From Secundilactobacillus odoratitofui DSM 19909 = JCM 15043 (GTDB lineage: Bacteria; Bacillota; Bacilli; Lactobacillales; Lactobacillaceae), in the NCBI RefSeq assembly GCF_001434895.1, contig NZ_AZEE01000027.1, positions 245,360-309,359 on the forward strand: a stretch of DNA of 64,000 nucleotides, read 5' to 3'. The notes under the pieces are model-generated. The model ran no database searches. It was given only the letters and a program-made list of their open reading frames with translations, and had not been told where the DNA came from. Made by a program: the position numbers and the translations under genes. The stretch's first letter is position 1. Each line of letters opens with the position of its first letter. This document shows, one piece after another, positions 27,446 to 37,587 of the stretch.

Positions 27446-28744
27446 CTAAAATAACGCTACAAAGTTGCGCCAAGTTCGAACAATCCAGTTGGCTTGATTT
27501 ACCGAAACAGTTGTCTTGATAGGTAAGCGCATTGTACCCGATTGACCAACTTGGGGAATACTTTGACCAGCCAACGTTAGCTTCGTCACACCAAAAGTCG
27601 TATTGGCTTTGATGGGTGCTTTCAGGCCACCCTTTTTGGCTTGGTAGGCTGAGTCAATTGTGACCGATGACTTTAACTGCTTAGTTGTTTGTTGCTTACG
27701 AATCCAGACCGTAGCTGGTTTAGCCACGGTTGCACTCGTCGTCGTTGTCTTCCCCATTGGCACTTTGATATCACTCAATTGATAGGTCTTAGTTGTCAAC
27801 GCGATTGGCTTGTATGTGGCGTAAACCCACTTCATTAACCGTTTGGTTTGAACAAAGCGACTTGGATCACCCGTTGACTTGTTGGCAGCGTGCATGACCA
27901 CCGTAATAATCCGATGACCATTTTTCTTCACTGTCCCAACAAAGTTCCCGCCAGCTGCTGTCGAGGTGCCAGTTTTTAAGCCATCTACTGGTAAAGTCGC
28001 ATCATACTGGGTCTCACCCTTTAAAAGCAAGTTCCAATTCGTCATCTCAGTCTGACTGGAACCTCCTTTGTCAAACCACATTTTAGCCTGACTGGTTGTC
28101 TGTAGAATTTCTGGATAAGTCTTTAATAGATCTTGCGCTAATTTCGCCACATCACTGGCAGACATGGTGTTTTCATCTTTTTTGGGAAGTGAAGCGTAAC
28201 CCAGACTCGCCGCTTGGCCATTCGTGATCCCTGAAGCGGTAATTAACTTGGCACTATTAAGATGCAATTGCTTGGCAGTTTTACGCATTAGGCTGACAAA
28301 TTGGTGCGGTGAACCTGCGACTTTATTGCCCAACGCCGTAATCGCAGCATTGGCCGAATAAATCAGGGTTGCTTGATAGAGCTCGCGAACGGAATATGTA
28401 CGTTTTGCGCTTAACGGTACGTTAGTCAGTTCGGTGTTGCGGCTCAGTTTGGCAACAGCTGGACTAATTTTTACTCGAGAATTCCAGTGCAACTTACCAC
28501 TTTTAATCTGTTGAAGCACGATGTACGTCGATAATAGCTTGGTCATTGAGGCAACTGGCAGTGACTTGGCATCGTTTTTCTGATACAAAACCTGGCCTGT
28601 ATCTGCGTCAATGGCAATTGCCGACTTGACTTGTAGATTGAGTGATGACGCATTGGCAGTCAAACCACCAAGCAACATCATGATGAAAAATACACACGCA
28701 AATAAGCCGATTTGAAAGCGACTTTTAACTGTTTTAAATACCAT
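27446..28744 (-). CDS. dacA: D-alanyl-D-alanine carboxypeptidase (PBP5 family)
   Basis: An extracellular low-molecular-mass penicillin-binding protein of 432 residues that trims the terminal D-Ala from peptidoglycan stem peptides. After a signal peptide (GLFACVFFIMMLLGGLTANA) come the three active-site motifs SMTK (SxxK), SAN (SxN) and KTGTS (KTG) in order and at the usual spacing. A C-terminal PBP5-type beta domain follows, and the end (RTWRNFVALF) could be the amphipathic membrane anchor. GGAGG precedes the ATG. It lies directly downstream of a two-component system, which suggests that system controls cell-wall crosslinking. Confidence 0.93.
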   Translation of the reverse strand: MVFKTVKSRFQIGLFACVFFIMMLLGGLTANASSLNLQVKSAIAIDADTGQVLYQKNDAKSLPVASMTKLLSTYIVLQQIKSGKLHWNSRVKISPAVAKLSRNTELTNVPLSAKRTYSVRELYQATLIYSANAAITALGNKVAGSPHQFVSLMRKTAKQLHLNSAKLITASGITNGQAASLGYASLPKKDENTMSASDVAKLAQDLLKTYPEILQTTSQAKMWFDKGGSSQTEMTNWNLLLKGETQYDATLPVDGLKTGTSTAAGGNFVGTVKKNGHRIITVVMHAANKSTGDPSRFVQTKRLMKWVYATYKPIALTTKTYQLSDIKVPMGKTTTTSATVAKPATVWIRKQQTTKQLKSSVTIDSAYQAKKGGLKAPIKANTTFGVTKLTLAGQSIPQVGQSGTMRLPIKTTVSVNQANWIVRTWRNFVALF

Positions 28745-28785
28745 CGTTTCCTCCGTTGATTCAGTTTAAGGTTACTGTATCGGCT

Positions 28786-29949
28786 TTAATGAGTTGGTTT
28801 AACTTGTTGATTTTTTATTTTAACACCGTTTTTAACGGGTAAATGAATGACAAACCGCGTCAATTCATCATCAGAAGTGACGTAAATATAACCACCATGT
28901 AAACTAACAATACTCTGGGCAATTGCGAGTCCTAATCCAGTTCCCCCAGTGGCTTTTGAGCGGGATTCCTCAACCCGATAGAATCGCTCAAACACTTGAC
29001 CGAGTGCGGCACGCGGAATTTTTTGGCCGTCGTTTTCAACGCTGATCACGACTTCATCATCGCTTACCGGGTTCACCCGTAAAGCGATGTGCTTACCACC
29101 TTCACCGTATTTCAACGCATTGGAAATTAAGTTATTAAAGACCCGGCCGAGCTTCTCGGCATCCGCTTCAATATGGACTGGTTCATCCGGCGTTTCAACA
29201 CTGATCGACATGCCTTTCTCGCCAGCTTCTAATTCAAAACTAGCCGCGAGTTGTTCCATCATCTGGTCAACATCTAACGTCGCAATTGACAACGGTGTAT
29301 CCGTTTGGCGCATCTTAGTGTAGACGAATAAATCATCCACTAATGACTTCATCTGTTTGGCCTTGCTAAAGGCTGTGTTGGTGTACTTAAGAATTTCTTC
29401 TTCGGAGTGATACTGGTGATCTTCAATCAGGCCAAGATAGCCAATAATCGACGTCAGTGGTGTCCGTAAATCGTGGCTGACGTTGGTGATCAGCTCATCC
29501 TTGGACTTTTCGATCCGACGTTCTTCATCAATTGACGCAATGACGGAATCCACCAGCGAATTGACAGAGGTCACGACCCGTTGTGTATCGCCTTTCAACG
29601 TGAAGGGAATGCGGTGGTCGAAATGACCATTGGCAATGTAATGCAGTTCCCCAATAATATGGCGCAACTGCATCTGATGATAACGCCGAATCAGACGCCA
29701 ATAAACGACCCCAACATCAAATATCACCATTAAAACAATGAAAATATTCTCCCAGCTCCAGAGCTGATAATGCGTCGGGCCGATAAAGACTGAGCGCTTA
29801 ATGATAAAAATGCCGTCTTGTAAGCCCGGATTAGTTTGGATCATTTCGTTCAAGATCACAATCACTGATAAGTTCACCAGTAACAGGATCACAACCGTAA
29901 CGATTCCTTCCATTATCAAGGCACTTTTTTCTCGAGTGGTAAGTTTCAC
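28786..29949 (-). CDS. Sensor histidine kinase
   Basis: A membrane kinase of 387 residues. Two N-terminal spans (IVTVVILLLVNLSVIVIL and IFIVLMVIFDVGVVYW) flank a short outer loop of about 45 residues. A HAMP-like segment (HYIANGHFDHRIPF), HisKA with phospho-acceptor His (SHDLRTPLTSIIGYL) and HATPase_c with N box (LISNALKYG), G1 (VENDGQKIP) and G2 (GGTGLGLAIAQSIV) follow. The short sensor loop resembles VanS/intramembrane sensors. GTG at 29949 is used because GGAGGAAAAC precedes it. Its partner is the response regulator just upstream. Confidence 0.93.
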   Translation of the reverse strand: MKLTTREKSALIMEGIVTVVILLLVNLSVIVILNEMIQTNPGLQDGIFIIKRSVFIGPTHYQLWSWENIFIVLMVIFDVGVVYWRLIRRYHQMQLRHIIGELHYIANGHFDHRIPFTLKGDTQRVVTSVNSLVDSVIASIDEERRIEKSKDELITNVSHDLRTPLTSIIGYLGLIEDHQYHSEEEILKYTNTAFSKAKQMKSLVDDLFVYTKMRQTDTPLSIATLDVDQMMEQLAASFELEAGEKGMSISVETPDEPVHIEADAEKLGRVFNNLISNALKYGEGGKHIALRVNPVSDDEVVISVENDGQKIPRAALGQVFERFYRVEESRSKATGGTGLGLAIAQSIVSLHGGYIYVTSDDELTRFVIHLPVKNGVKIKNQQVKPTH

Positions 29950-29979
29950 GTTTTCCTCCAACAAGTCCGCGTAAGCAAA

Positions 29980-30045
29980 AACTAGCTTAGTTACAAGCTT
30001 GCTCAGCCGTCCTCAAGCTCACTTGTAACTACGCTAAAATTAGTT
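29980..30045. promoter_or_regulatory. Hairpin between response regulator and kinase genes
   Basis: The 10-bp perfect stem TAGTTACAAG (29988-29997) / CTTGTAACTA (30022-30031) is extended by AACTA/TAGTT (29980-29984, 30041-30045). It lies between the two genes of one operon without a T run, so it more likely sets mRNA processing or partial attenuation than full termination. Confidence 0.5.
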
Positions 30046-30058
30046 CATAAATTCCGTA

Positions 30059-30748
30059 TTAATGCGTTTCAATCTTATAGCCGACGCCCCAGACCGTCTG
30101 AATGACTTTTTCGCCACCAGTGGCTTCTTCAATCTTATCCCGCAAGTGAGACACGTGGACCATCACCGTTTTAGCTGAAACGATTGATTCTTGACGCCAG
30201 ACCCGTTCGAAAATCTCATCGGCAGAAAAGACGCGGTTAGGATGGCTCGCCAATAAGTAAAGGATGCCAAACTCCAAAGCCGTCAAATTAACGAGCTTGC
30301 CGGCCAACGTCTTAACTTCATGAGAATCTTTGTTGATGGTCAGTGAGCCGATGTCTAACACGTCTGGTTTTTCTTCAGTCACGTGATCAGATGCCCGTCT
30401 AAGCAAGGATCTAACCCGAGCCATCACTTCCAATGGGTTAAATGGCTTCGTCACGTAATCGTCACCACCGCTGATTAGGCCTTGAATCTTATCCATGTCA
30501 TCGGTCTTAGCCGATAAGATCAAGATTGGTAATTCGGAATCTTTCCGAACTTCCTTAATGACTTCGATCCCGTTCATTTCAGGCATCATGATATCCAAGA
30601 TCATCAAGCCAATATCTGGCGTCGTGTGCAACTTAGTTAAGGCCTCACGCCCGTTATAAGCGGAGATTGGTTCGTAGCCCTCGTTCTTAATGTAAATCTC
30701 AAGTAATTGGGCAATTTCTTTATCGTCATCAACAACTAAAATTTTCAT
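30059..30748 (-). CDS. OmpR/PhoB-family response regulator
   Basis: A 229-residue DNA-binding response regulator. Receiver domain: acidic pocket VVDDD, phospho-acceptor Asp in MILDIMMPEMNG, switch Ser in ILSAK and the KPFNP lysine loop. The C-terminal winged helix ends VMVHVSHLRDKIEE and TVWGVGYKIE, typical of OmpR-type effectors and close to VanR in pattern. It starts the operon with the histidine kinase and probably dacA. AAGGAGAAC precedes the ATG. Confidence 0.95.
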   Translation of the reverse strand: MKILVVDDDKEIAQLLEIYIKNEGYEPISAYNGREALTKLHTTPDIGLMILDIMMPEMNGIEVIKEVRKDSELPILILSAKTDDMDKIQGLISGGDDYVTKPFNPLEVMARVRSLLRRASDHVTEEKPDVLDIGSLTINKDSHEVKTLAGKLVNLTALEFGILYLLASHPNRVFSADEIFERVWRQESIVSAKTVMVHVSHLRDKIEEATGGEKVIQTVWGVGYKIETH

Positions 30749-30952
30749 GTTATAAGTTCTCCTTATGTGCCGTCATATTAAATCATGCGTTAATTTACGC
30801 TAAATTACATGTGAAACTGCCATACCATTCAGGTAAAGCCTCAGGAGCAGTGCCCACCAATAAAGTATCGGGCCCGCTTAGGTCTATCTTAACAAAACTT
30901 AGCCAATCATTCATTATTAATCGTTTAACTTAAGGTTCTTGTTAGGAATTCA

Positions 30953-31073
30953 GAGTGAGTCTGATGGCAGTTAGTTCCCAGAGGATAGTCGAATAACCCA
31001 TGTGACCTGTTTTTGGGTCATATGGGTTATTCGACTATCTGGCCGGGAGCTGCCATCATACTCACGTTTCAGC
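30953..31073 (+). ncRNA. Family-2 structured intergenic element, copy 1
   Basis: Outer stem 30955-30970 with 31050-31065 (one mismatch), then TTCCCAGAG, a long near-perfect hairpin (about 18 bp plus an inner stem containing a G-U pair), GGCCGGGA and CACGTTTCAGC. The orientation is set by the shared sequence words and G-U pairs. The rest of 30749-31190 shows no gene. Confidence 0.65.
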
Positions 31074-31191
31074 AACGCAGCCAAAAAAGTGCATCTATCA
31101 AAAACAAACGAAAGAGAAAAATCCCCAAAATCAGAAATTCACACTTTCGTTCGCTTCACTTCTGAGACCTAACCGAGTTTTGCTCCACTCT

Positions 31192-31241
31192 CAAAAAAAC
31201 ACGCCACACGACAGCAACCATTCACCATCGACCAGCGTGTT
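31192..31241 (-). terminator. Terminator of guaB
   Basis: Minus-strand stem AACACGC / GCGTGTT around a partly paired loop of about 30 bases, followed by seven T, starting 20 bases after the guaB stop. Confidence 0.7.
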
Positions 31242-31260
31242 CATTATTCAATTCACTTCA

Positions 31261-32511
<1,251 letters not shown>

Positions 32512-32628
32512 CTAGTGCTTTTCCGGCAATTTTTAGCATAGTTTAGAATTTGTTCAAATACACTCTGAACAATTTAAATTAAAAGTTACCGAATCGTTCG
32601 TAATCTCATTTGAGATTAAAGCTGAAAA

Positions 32629-32681
32629 GGGATTCATTGACTGCATTCAACAGGCGAATGCTATCAACGAATCCCTTATCT
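32629..32681 (-). terminator. Terminator of the DUF1129 gene
   Basis: Minus-strand stem AAGGGATTCGTTG / CAATGAATCCCTT with an inner GCATTCGCC / GAATGC stem and then TTTT, 15 bases after the stop at 32697. Confidence 0.75.
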
Positions 32682-32696
32682 AATTTAAGTTAACTT

Positions 32697-33449
32697 TTAA
32701 CGACTAGCTGTAAAGAAGCCTTGTCGTAAATCCCAACGTCGCTTGACGAAGTATGACCCAAGCGCAGAAAGCGCCCCTAAAATAATTTGTGGCCATGCCG
32801 TTAAGACTGGGTTTAAGATGCTTGGCAGGAAGGCCATGACGTAGAACAGCAATAGCCATGCCACCATGAATAAGATTACCAACGGAATCCGAACCCAAAG
32901 CGAATACTTGTGCTCACGTTTGGAATCAAACAACCGCGGAATCATTGGCAAGGCCAACCCGGCAATCACTGCAGAGAAAATGATTGAAGTTAAACCAACT
33001 GGTTGGCTAGCCTTTTGCGTTGCTGGTGAGACCAGATACATGATACCAAACATCAAACTAAAGATCGTAAAGAACGTTAGACCGTTATAAAGCGCACTTG
33101 GCCAATAAGGGTCATCCGCACCAGCTGGTCGCTCAGGCCCTTCTACAATCTCTTTCACGCGTGCATTAACGTCGTTGCCGTATAAATTACGCGCCGTTTT
33201 ACCGGTTTTTTGGGCCGCTTGAATTTCGGTGATCGTTGTCTGAATAATCTCAGACTTTTTCTCAGCCGTTAATTTCGACCCTTGTAAAGCTTGATTGAAT
33301 CGGTACATGTACTCCGCGTTACGCTTCGTCAGGCCGATGTTATCGAACGCAGCCCGCTCATTTTTGGCCGTATTATGACGATCCTGATGAACGCCTGCGT
33401 TACGATTACGTTGTTGCGCATTCGCATTGCGCTTTTCGTTGTCGCTCAA
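32697..33449 (-). CDS. DUF1129-family membrane protein
   Basis: A 250-residue protein. A polar, Asn/Arg-rich N terminus (NEKRNANAQQRNRNAG) and a helical region of about 110 residues precede about five membrane spans (FFTIFSLMFGIMYLV, IIFSAVIAGLALPMI, IPLVILFMVAWLLLFYVMAF, IILGALSALGSYFV). This matches the DUF1129 proteins found upstream or downstream of guaB and ychF in lactobacilli. Function unknown. A family-2 element starts 21 bases upstream on the other strand. Confidence 0.8.
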   Translation of the reverse strand: MSDNEKRNANAQQRNRNAGVHQDRHNTAKNERAAFDNIGLTKRNAEYMYRFNQALQGSKLTAEKKSEIIQTTITEIQAAQKTGKTARNLYGNDVNARVKEIVEGPERPAGADDPYWPSALYNGLTFFTIFSLMFGIMYLVSPATQKASQPVGLTSIIFSAVIAGLALPMIPRLFDSKREHKYSLWVRIPLVILFMVAWLLLFYVMAFLPSILNPVLTAWPQIILGALSALGSYFVKRRWDLRQGFFTASR

Positions 33450-33469
33450 TTGGTAATCCTCCCTGGTTA

Positions 33470-33592
33470 GAGTGTGAAAAATAGCGGTTAATTCCCAGAG
33501 TATAAGTCGCTAACCCGGACGACCCTGAAACTGGGTCGTGTGGGTTAGTGACTTATACGGCCGGGAATTGCTATTTTTCACACGTTTCAGCT
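33470..33592 (+). ncRNA. Family-2 structured intergenic element, copy 2
   Basis: The perfect 14-bp outer stem GTGTGAAAAATAGC (33472-33485) / GCTATTTTTCACAC (33570-33583) encloses TTCCCAGAGTATAAG, a long inner hairpin with G-U pairs, CTTATACGGCCGGGAA and the 3' word CACGTTTCAGC. It converges on a reverse copy at 33641-33742. Confidence 0.7.
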
Positions 33593-33640
33593 ACATTAAA
33601 ATCAAACCGCACTGACACATGTTACATAGACTAAACGTGC

Positions 33641-33742
33641 GATAAACGGCAAGGTCCGGCCATGTAAGCAACTGATTCAAATAGCCAAAATCCGGCTATC
33701 CGAATCAGTTGCTTACACTCTGGGCCTTAAACCCCGTTTATC
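33641..33742 (-). ncRNA. Family-2 structured element, copy 3 (3' of ychF)
   Basis: Read on the minus strand: outer stem GATAAACGG/CCGTTTATC, AAGGCCCAGAGTGTAAG, a long hairpin, CTTACATGGCCGGACCTT. The order and internal loops match the plus-strand copies. It begins 6 bases after the ychF stop, so it probably also forms the 3' end of that mRNA. Confidence 0.65.
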
Positions 33743-33747
33743 TCACT

Positions 33748-34848
33748 CTACACATTAAACCTAAACTCCACAATATCCCCATCGTTCATCACGTAGTCTT
33801 TACCTTCTACGCGTAAACGACCAGCTTCTTTAACCGCCGCCTCGGACTCGTATTGATCTAGATCAGCAAAAGCCATGACTTCAGCACGAATGAACCCACG
33901 TTCAAAGTCAGAGTGAATAATGCCGGCTGCTTGAGGTGCTTTAGTGCCCTTCTTGAAGGTCCAAGCACGAGTTTCTTTACCGCCTGCAGTGAAGAAGGTC
34001 TGGAGACCTAACAGGTTGTATGAGGCCCGAATCAACCGGTTCAAGCCTGGTTCTTCAACACCTTCAGCTTCCAAGAAATCAGCTTTTTCATCGTCATCAA
34101 GTTGTGCAATTTCTTCTTCAGCCTCAGCAGCAACGGCAATTGCTTCCGCGCCTTCTTGAGCGGCGTAATCTTCAATTGTCTTAAAGTATTTTGAGCTCTC
34201 TGGGTCAGCCATGTCATCTTCAGCGATGTTGGCAACGTAAAGAACTGGCTTGCTAGTCAGCAAGAATAAACCTTTTACGATTGGTTGTTCATCTTCGTCA
34301 AAGTCGATTGTTCGAACGCCCTTACCGGCTTCAAGGACTGGCTTGATCTTTTCAAGAACCGCTAGTTCAGCCTTAGCTTCCTTATCGTTACCTTTGGCAG
34401 CCCGCTGTACCTTAGCCAACCGCTTGTCAACGGCTTCGAGATCAGACATGCCTAATTCAAGGTTAATCGTTTCGATATCATCAATTGGGTCGATTTTGCC
34501 TGAAACGTGCGTAATGTTGTCGTCGTCAAAGGCACGTACCACGTGCACGATGGCATCAACTTGACGAATGTTTTCAAGGAATTTGTTACCCAGACCTTCA
34601 CCCTTGCTGGCACCCTTAACGATTCCGGCAATATCGGTAAATTCAAAGGTAGTTGGGACAACTTTCTTGGCTGGGATCAATTCTTGGATCCGGTCCAAAC
34701 GATCATCTGGCACTTCAACCATCCCGACGTTTGGATCAATCGTGGCAAATGGGTAGTTAGCCATCTCGGCGCCTGCCTTGGTAATCGCGTTAAATAGGGT
34801 TGACTTACCAACGTTTGGTAAGCCGACGATTCCTGCTGTTAATGACAT
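33748..34848 (-). CDS. ychF: Redox-regulated ATPase YchF
   Basis: An Obg-family ATPase/GTPase of 366 residues, universally conserved and linked to ribosomes and stress response. P-loop GLPNVGKS (G1), DIAGIVKGASKGEGLGN (G3 region), an NIAEDD motif in place of the NKxD specificity loop, which explains the ATP preference, and the C-terminal TGS domain (AWTFKKGTKAPQAAGIIHSD). Cytosolic. The downstream DUF951, ParB and ParA genes upstream in transcription order suggest a shared long transcript. Confidence 0.97.
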   Translation of the reverse strand: MSLTAGIVGLPNVGKSTLFNAITKAGAEMANYPFATIDPNVGMVEVPDDRLDRIQELIPAKKVVPTTFEFTDIAGIVKGASKGEGLGNKFLENIRQVDAIVHVVRAFDDDNITHVSGKIDPIDDIETINLELGMSDLEAVDKRLAKVQRAAKGNDKEAKAELAVLEKIKPVLEAGKGVRTIDFDEDEQPIVKGLFLLTSKPVLYVANIAEDDMADPESSKYFKTIEDYAAQEGAEAIAVAAEAEEEIAQLDDDEKADFLEAEGVEEPGLNRLIRASYNLLGLQTFFTAGGKETRAWTFKKGTKAPQAAGIIHSDFERGFIRAEVMAFADLDQYESEAAVKEAGRLRVEGKDYVMNDGDIVEFRFNV

Positions 34849-34871
34849 AGTACAGTCTCACTCTTCCTTTT

Positions 34872-35063
34872 TTAGTCAGTTTGTTGCTTTTTTTCAAGCA
34901 CCTTTTTTAGTTTCTTTTCGAATTCACGTCGGCTGAGCATCACAATGTGACCGCAACCGGTACACTTGATTTTAATGTCGGCGCCCATTCGAATAATTTC
35001 CCAGCGGTTAACACCGCATGGGTGTGCCTTCTTCATTTCAACTAAGTCACCTAAATCGTACAT
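34872..35063 (-). CDS. DUF951-family small protein (YyzM-like)
   Basis: 63 residues beginning MYDLGDLVEMKK. HPCGVNRWEIIRMGADIKIKCTGCGH carries the conserved HPCG and CxxC pair of the DUF951 family, which suggests a small metal- or nucleic-acid-binding fold. The charged C-terminal helix ends KVLEKKQQTD. The ATG at 35063 is selected because AAGGAG lies seven bases upstream; the in-frame start at 35090 lacks a site. It lies between parB and ychF, the usual location in Firmicutes. Confidence 0.92.
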   Translation of the reverse strand: MYDLGDLVEMKKAHPCGVNRWEIIRMGADIKIKCTGCGHIVMLSRREFEKKLKKVLEKKQQTD

Positions 35064-35092
35064 CGTATCACTCCTTACTTGCCACCGCACGT

Positions 35093-35974
35093 TTAATCAA
35101 GGTGCACGTCTAAGATGTCCAAAATGCGGTTAAGGTCTTCATCTGACAAATACTCGATTTCAATCTTACCCTGACCGGCTTCCTTGGCTTCATTGATGGA
35201 AACCTGCGTGCCAAATTTTTCTTGTAACACATTTTCACCCGCACGAAGATAAGGTGACTTTTGCTTTGCGCGCTTCTTTGGTTTAGCTTCCGCCTGACCG
35301 TTCATTTTGTTGACGACGCCCTCTAGTGCACGCACCGTCATTTTACCGTCAGCAGCCTTATTTGCAAGACTAACCATCTGTGAACGATCCTTCAGTGACA
35401 ATAGCGTTCTGGCTTGTCCCATTGAAAGGCGCTTTTTTTGCAACAAGTCTTTGACTTGCTTAGGCAAACCCAATAAACGTAAATAGTTGGCGATATATGG
35501 CCGACTCTTACCCAACCGTGATGATACTTCGGCCTGTGTCAGCTTTAGTTTACTCATCAGCATTTCGTAGGCTTCAGCCTCTTCGAGCGGAGTTAAGTCT
35601 TCACGCTGCAGGTTTTCCATGACAGCAATTTCCATCATCTGAGCTTCGGTAACTTCGCGAATAATCGCTGGAATGGTTTCATTTTTAACCAGCTTAGAAG
35701 CCCGGTAACGCCGCTCACCAGCTAAAATTTCATAACGCGCCACCTCTGGATCTGGCTGACGCAGGATGATGGGCTGGAAAACGCCAGACTTTTCAATCGA
35801 ACGTGCAAGATCTTTGAGTGCCGTCTGGTCGAATTTTTGCCGTGGTTGATACGGATTAGGCCGAATCTGATCGAGCTTAACATCAATGACTGTTTCTACT
35901 TCTGGATCAACGCTATTATCCGCAAACAATGCTTCAATGCCGCGTCCTAATCCCTTATTATTTTTGTTTGCCAT
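35093..35974 (-). CDS. parB: Chromosome partitioning protein ParB/Spo0J
   Basis: A CTP-dependent DNA clamp that loads at parS and helps position origins and SMC, 293 residues. Start MANKNNKGLGRGIEALF (ATG at 35974) is the family N terminus and overlaps the parA stop by 17 bp. The CTP-binding box GERRYRAS is preceded by NPYQPR, then the ENLQREDLTPLEEA helix, the HTH around LTQAEVSSRLGKSRPYIANY and a C-terminal dimer region. No canonical parS was found in the window. Confidence 0.96.
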   Translation of the reverse strand: MANKNNKGLGRGIEALFADNSVDPEVETVIDVKLDQIRPNPYQPRQKFDQTALKDLARSIEKSGVFQPIILRQPDPEVARYEILAGERRYRASKLVKNETIPAIIREVTEAQMMEIAVMENLQREDLTPLEEAEAYEMLMSKLKLTQAEVSSRLGKSRPYIANYLRLLGLPKQVKDLLQKKRLSMGQARTLLSLKDRSQMVSLANKAADGKMTVRALEGVVNKMNGQAEAKPKKRAKQKSPYLRAGENVLQEKFGTQVSINEAKEAGQGKIEIEYLSDEDLNRILDILDVHLD

Positions 35975-36731
35975 GGGCAGCTGCCACTTCCTTTGCAAGT
36001 TGCGTATAAACGAGAGCACCGGTTGACTTTGGATCATAATCCATAATTGGCAAACCATGACTTGGTGCCTCTGAAAGTCGCACGTTTCGTGGAATGATCG
36101 TTTCGTACACTTTATCTTTAAAGTACTTTTTAACTTCTTCGTTAACCTGTCTGCCCAAGTTGGTCCGGGCATCATACATCGTTAACAAAACACCCTCAAT
36201 CTTAAGATCAGGGTTGAAGTGTTTGCGGACCAATTGAATCGTGTTAAGTAATTGGCTTAAGCCTTCAAGCGCGTAGTACTCACTTTGAACTGGAATCAAG
36301 ATTGAGTTACTTGCGGTAAAGGCGTTAATCGTCAATAACCCAAGCGAAGGTGGACAATCCACCAAAATAAAATCGTATTGATCTGAAACAGCCTTAAGTG
36401 CGCCTAACAAACGCGTTTCCCGAGCAATTTGCGCGGTCAGCTCAATTTCAGCACCAGACAGTTGAATCGTAGCAGGTGCAATATCTAACCCCTTATGACT
36501 CGTATGTAAAATCACGTCGGTAATGGGCTCTTCGTTGACAAGCACATCGTAAATGTCTTTAGTGATTGCGGATTTGGCGATACCCACACCACTTGTTGCG
36601 TTCCCCTGTGCATCAATATCAACGATTAAGACCCGGTTGCCCAAATTAGCGAGACCGGCTCCTAAGTTAACACCCGTTGTGGTTTTACCAACGCCACCTT
36701 TTTGGTTCGCAAGCGCAATAATATCTGCCAT
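35958..36731 (-). CDS. parA: Chromosome partitioning ATPase ParA/Soj
   Basis: A 257-residue ParA-type ATPase. The deviant Walker A motif KGGVGKTTTGVNL is at the N terminus, switch I is DIDAQGNAT, and Walker B lies in FILVDCPPSLG. It acts with ParB on origin segregation and DnaA control. The ATG at 36731 is preferred; a GTG at 36743 would overlap the AAAGGAG site directly. The gene follows noc by 16 bases and overlaps parB. Confidence 0.97.
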   Translation of the reverse strand: MADIIALANQKGGVGKTTTGVNLGAGLANLGNRVLIVDIDAQGNATSGVGIAKSAITKDIYDVLVNEEPITDVILHTSHKGLDIAPATIQLSGAEIELTAQIARETRLLGALKAVSDQYDFILVDCPPSLGLLTINAFTASNSILIPVQSEYYALEGLSQLLNTIQLVRKHFNPDLKIEGVLLTMYDARTNLGRQVNEEVKKYFKDKVYETIIPRNVRLSEAPSHGLPIMDYDPKSTGALVYTQLAKEVAAAHGKQK

Positions 36732-36747
36732 CGGTTTTCTCACTCCT

Positions 36748-37572
36748 TTATGATTTTTTCATAATATCAATGATAATACGGTAACGGTCCGGATCGTCTT
36801 CTTCGGTCGTTTTGACATCTAAACCAGCGTTATTTACCATCTTCAGTGATTCTTTTATGGTATTAACCGCAATCCGGGTATCTGAAGACACTGAGCGAAT
36901 CGTCGGCTTTGGCTTAGCCTTGGCTCGGCTACGCTGAATCAACCGCTCAGCATCTCTAACCGTTAAGTGATCGGAAATGATCCGCTTCAACAGTTTTTCT
37001 TGTTGCAATGGTGTTACCGCCAATAGTGCTCGGCCGTGACGTTCGCTGATCTCGTGATTTAAAATTGCCGTTTGAACTGGATCACTCAACTTCAACAAGC
37101 GTAACTTGTTCGCAATAAACGACTGACTTTTACCAACGTTTTTAGCCAATTGGCTTTGCGTCAGTTGGTTCAGTTTCATAAGCGCTTGATAGGCCTGCGC
37201 TTCTTCGATAGGCGATAATTCTTCACGTTGCAAGTTTTCAATCAGCGCTAATGACGCCGTTTCATCATCAGACATCGTCTGAATAATGGCCGCAACTTCC
37301 CGCCATTTTAACGACTTAACCGCCCGGAAGCGTCGTTCGCCAGCAATAATCTCATAATGATGTGGCTCATACTCTCGCACAACGATTGGTTGCAGTAGCC
37401 CATGTTCTGAAATGGTCTGAGCCAACTCAACGATTCCTCGCTCATCAAAAACCTGTCGAGGCTGAAACCGGTTCGGCACAATGGCATCAACAGGTACCAT
37501 GACCACGTTTTGTTTCACTGTTTCGCTCTCAGTTTTATTGGCCTTATCCCGACCAAACAACGAAAACGCCAT
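36748..37572 (-). CDS. noc: Nucleoid occlusion protein Noc
   Basis: A ParB paralogue of 274 residues that binds chromosomal NBS sites and the membrane to prevent division over the nucleoid. N-terminal MAFSLFG is a short amphipathic membrane-targeting sequence. GERRFRAVKSLKW is the CTP-binding box, ENLQREELSPIEEAQAY the linker helix, and LTQSQLAKNVGKSQSFIANK the HTH. AAAGGGG before the ATG at 37572 supports the start. Its position between rsmG and parA matches Bacillus. Confidence 0.94.
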   Translation of the reverse strand: MAFSLFGRDKANKTESETVKQNVVMVPVDAIVPNRFQPRQVFDERGIVELAQTISEHGLLQPIVVREYEPHHYEIIAGERRFRAVKSLKWREVAAIIQTMSDDETASLALIENLQREELSPIEEAQAYQALMKLNQLTQSQLAKNVGKSQSFIANKLRLLKLSDPVQTAILNHEISERHGRALLAVTPLQQEKLLKRIISDHLTVRDAERLIQRSRAKAKPKPTIRSVSSDTRIAVNTIKESLKMVNNAGLDVKTTEEDDPDRYRIIIDIMKKS

Positions 37573-37587
37573 CACGACATCCCCTTT

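Noticed and set aside
35974-36175. N-terminal extension of parB of 67 codons
   Set aside because: It overlaps parA coding; the start at 35974 matches the family N terminus exactly.
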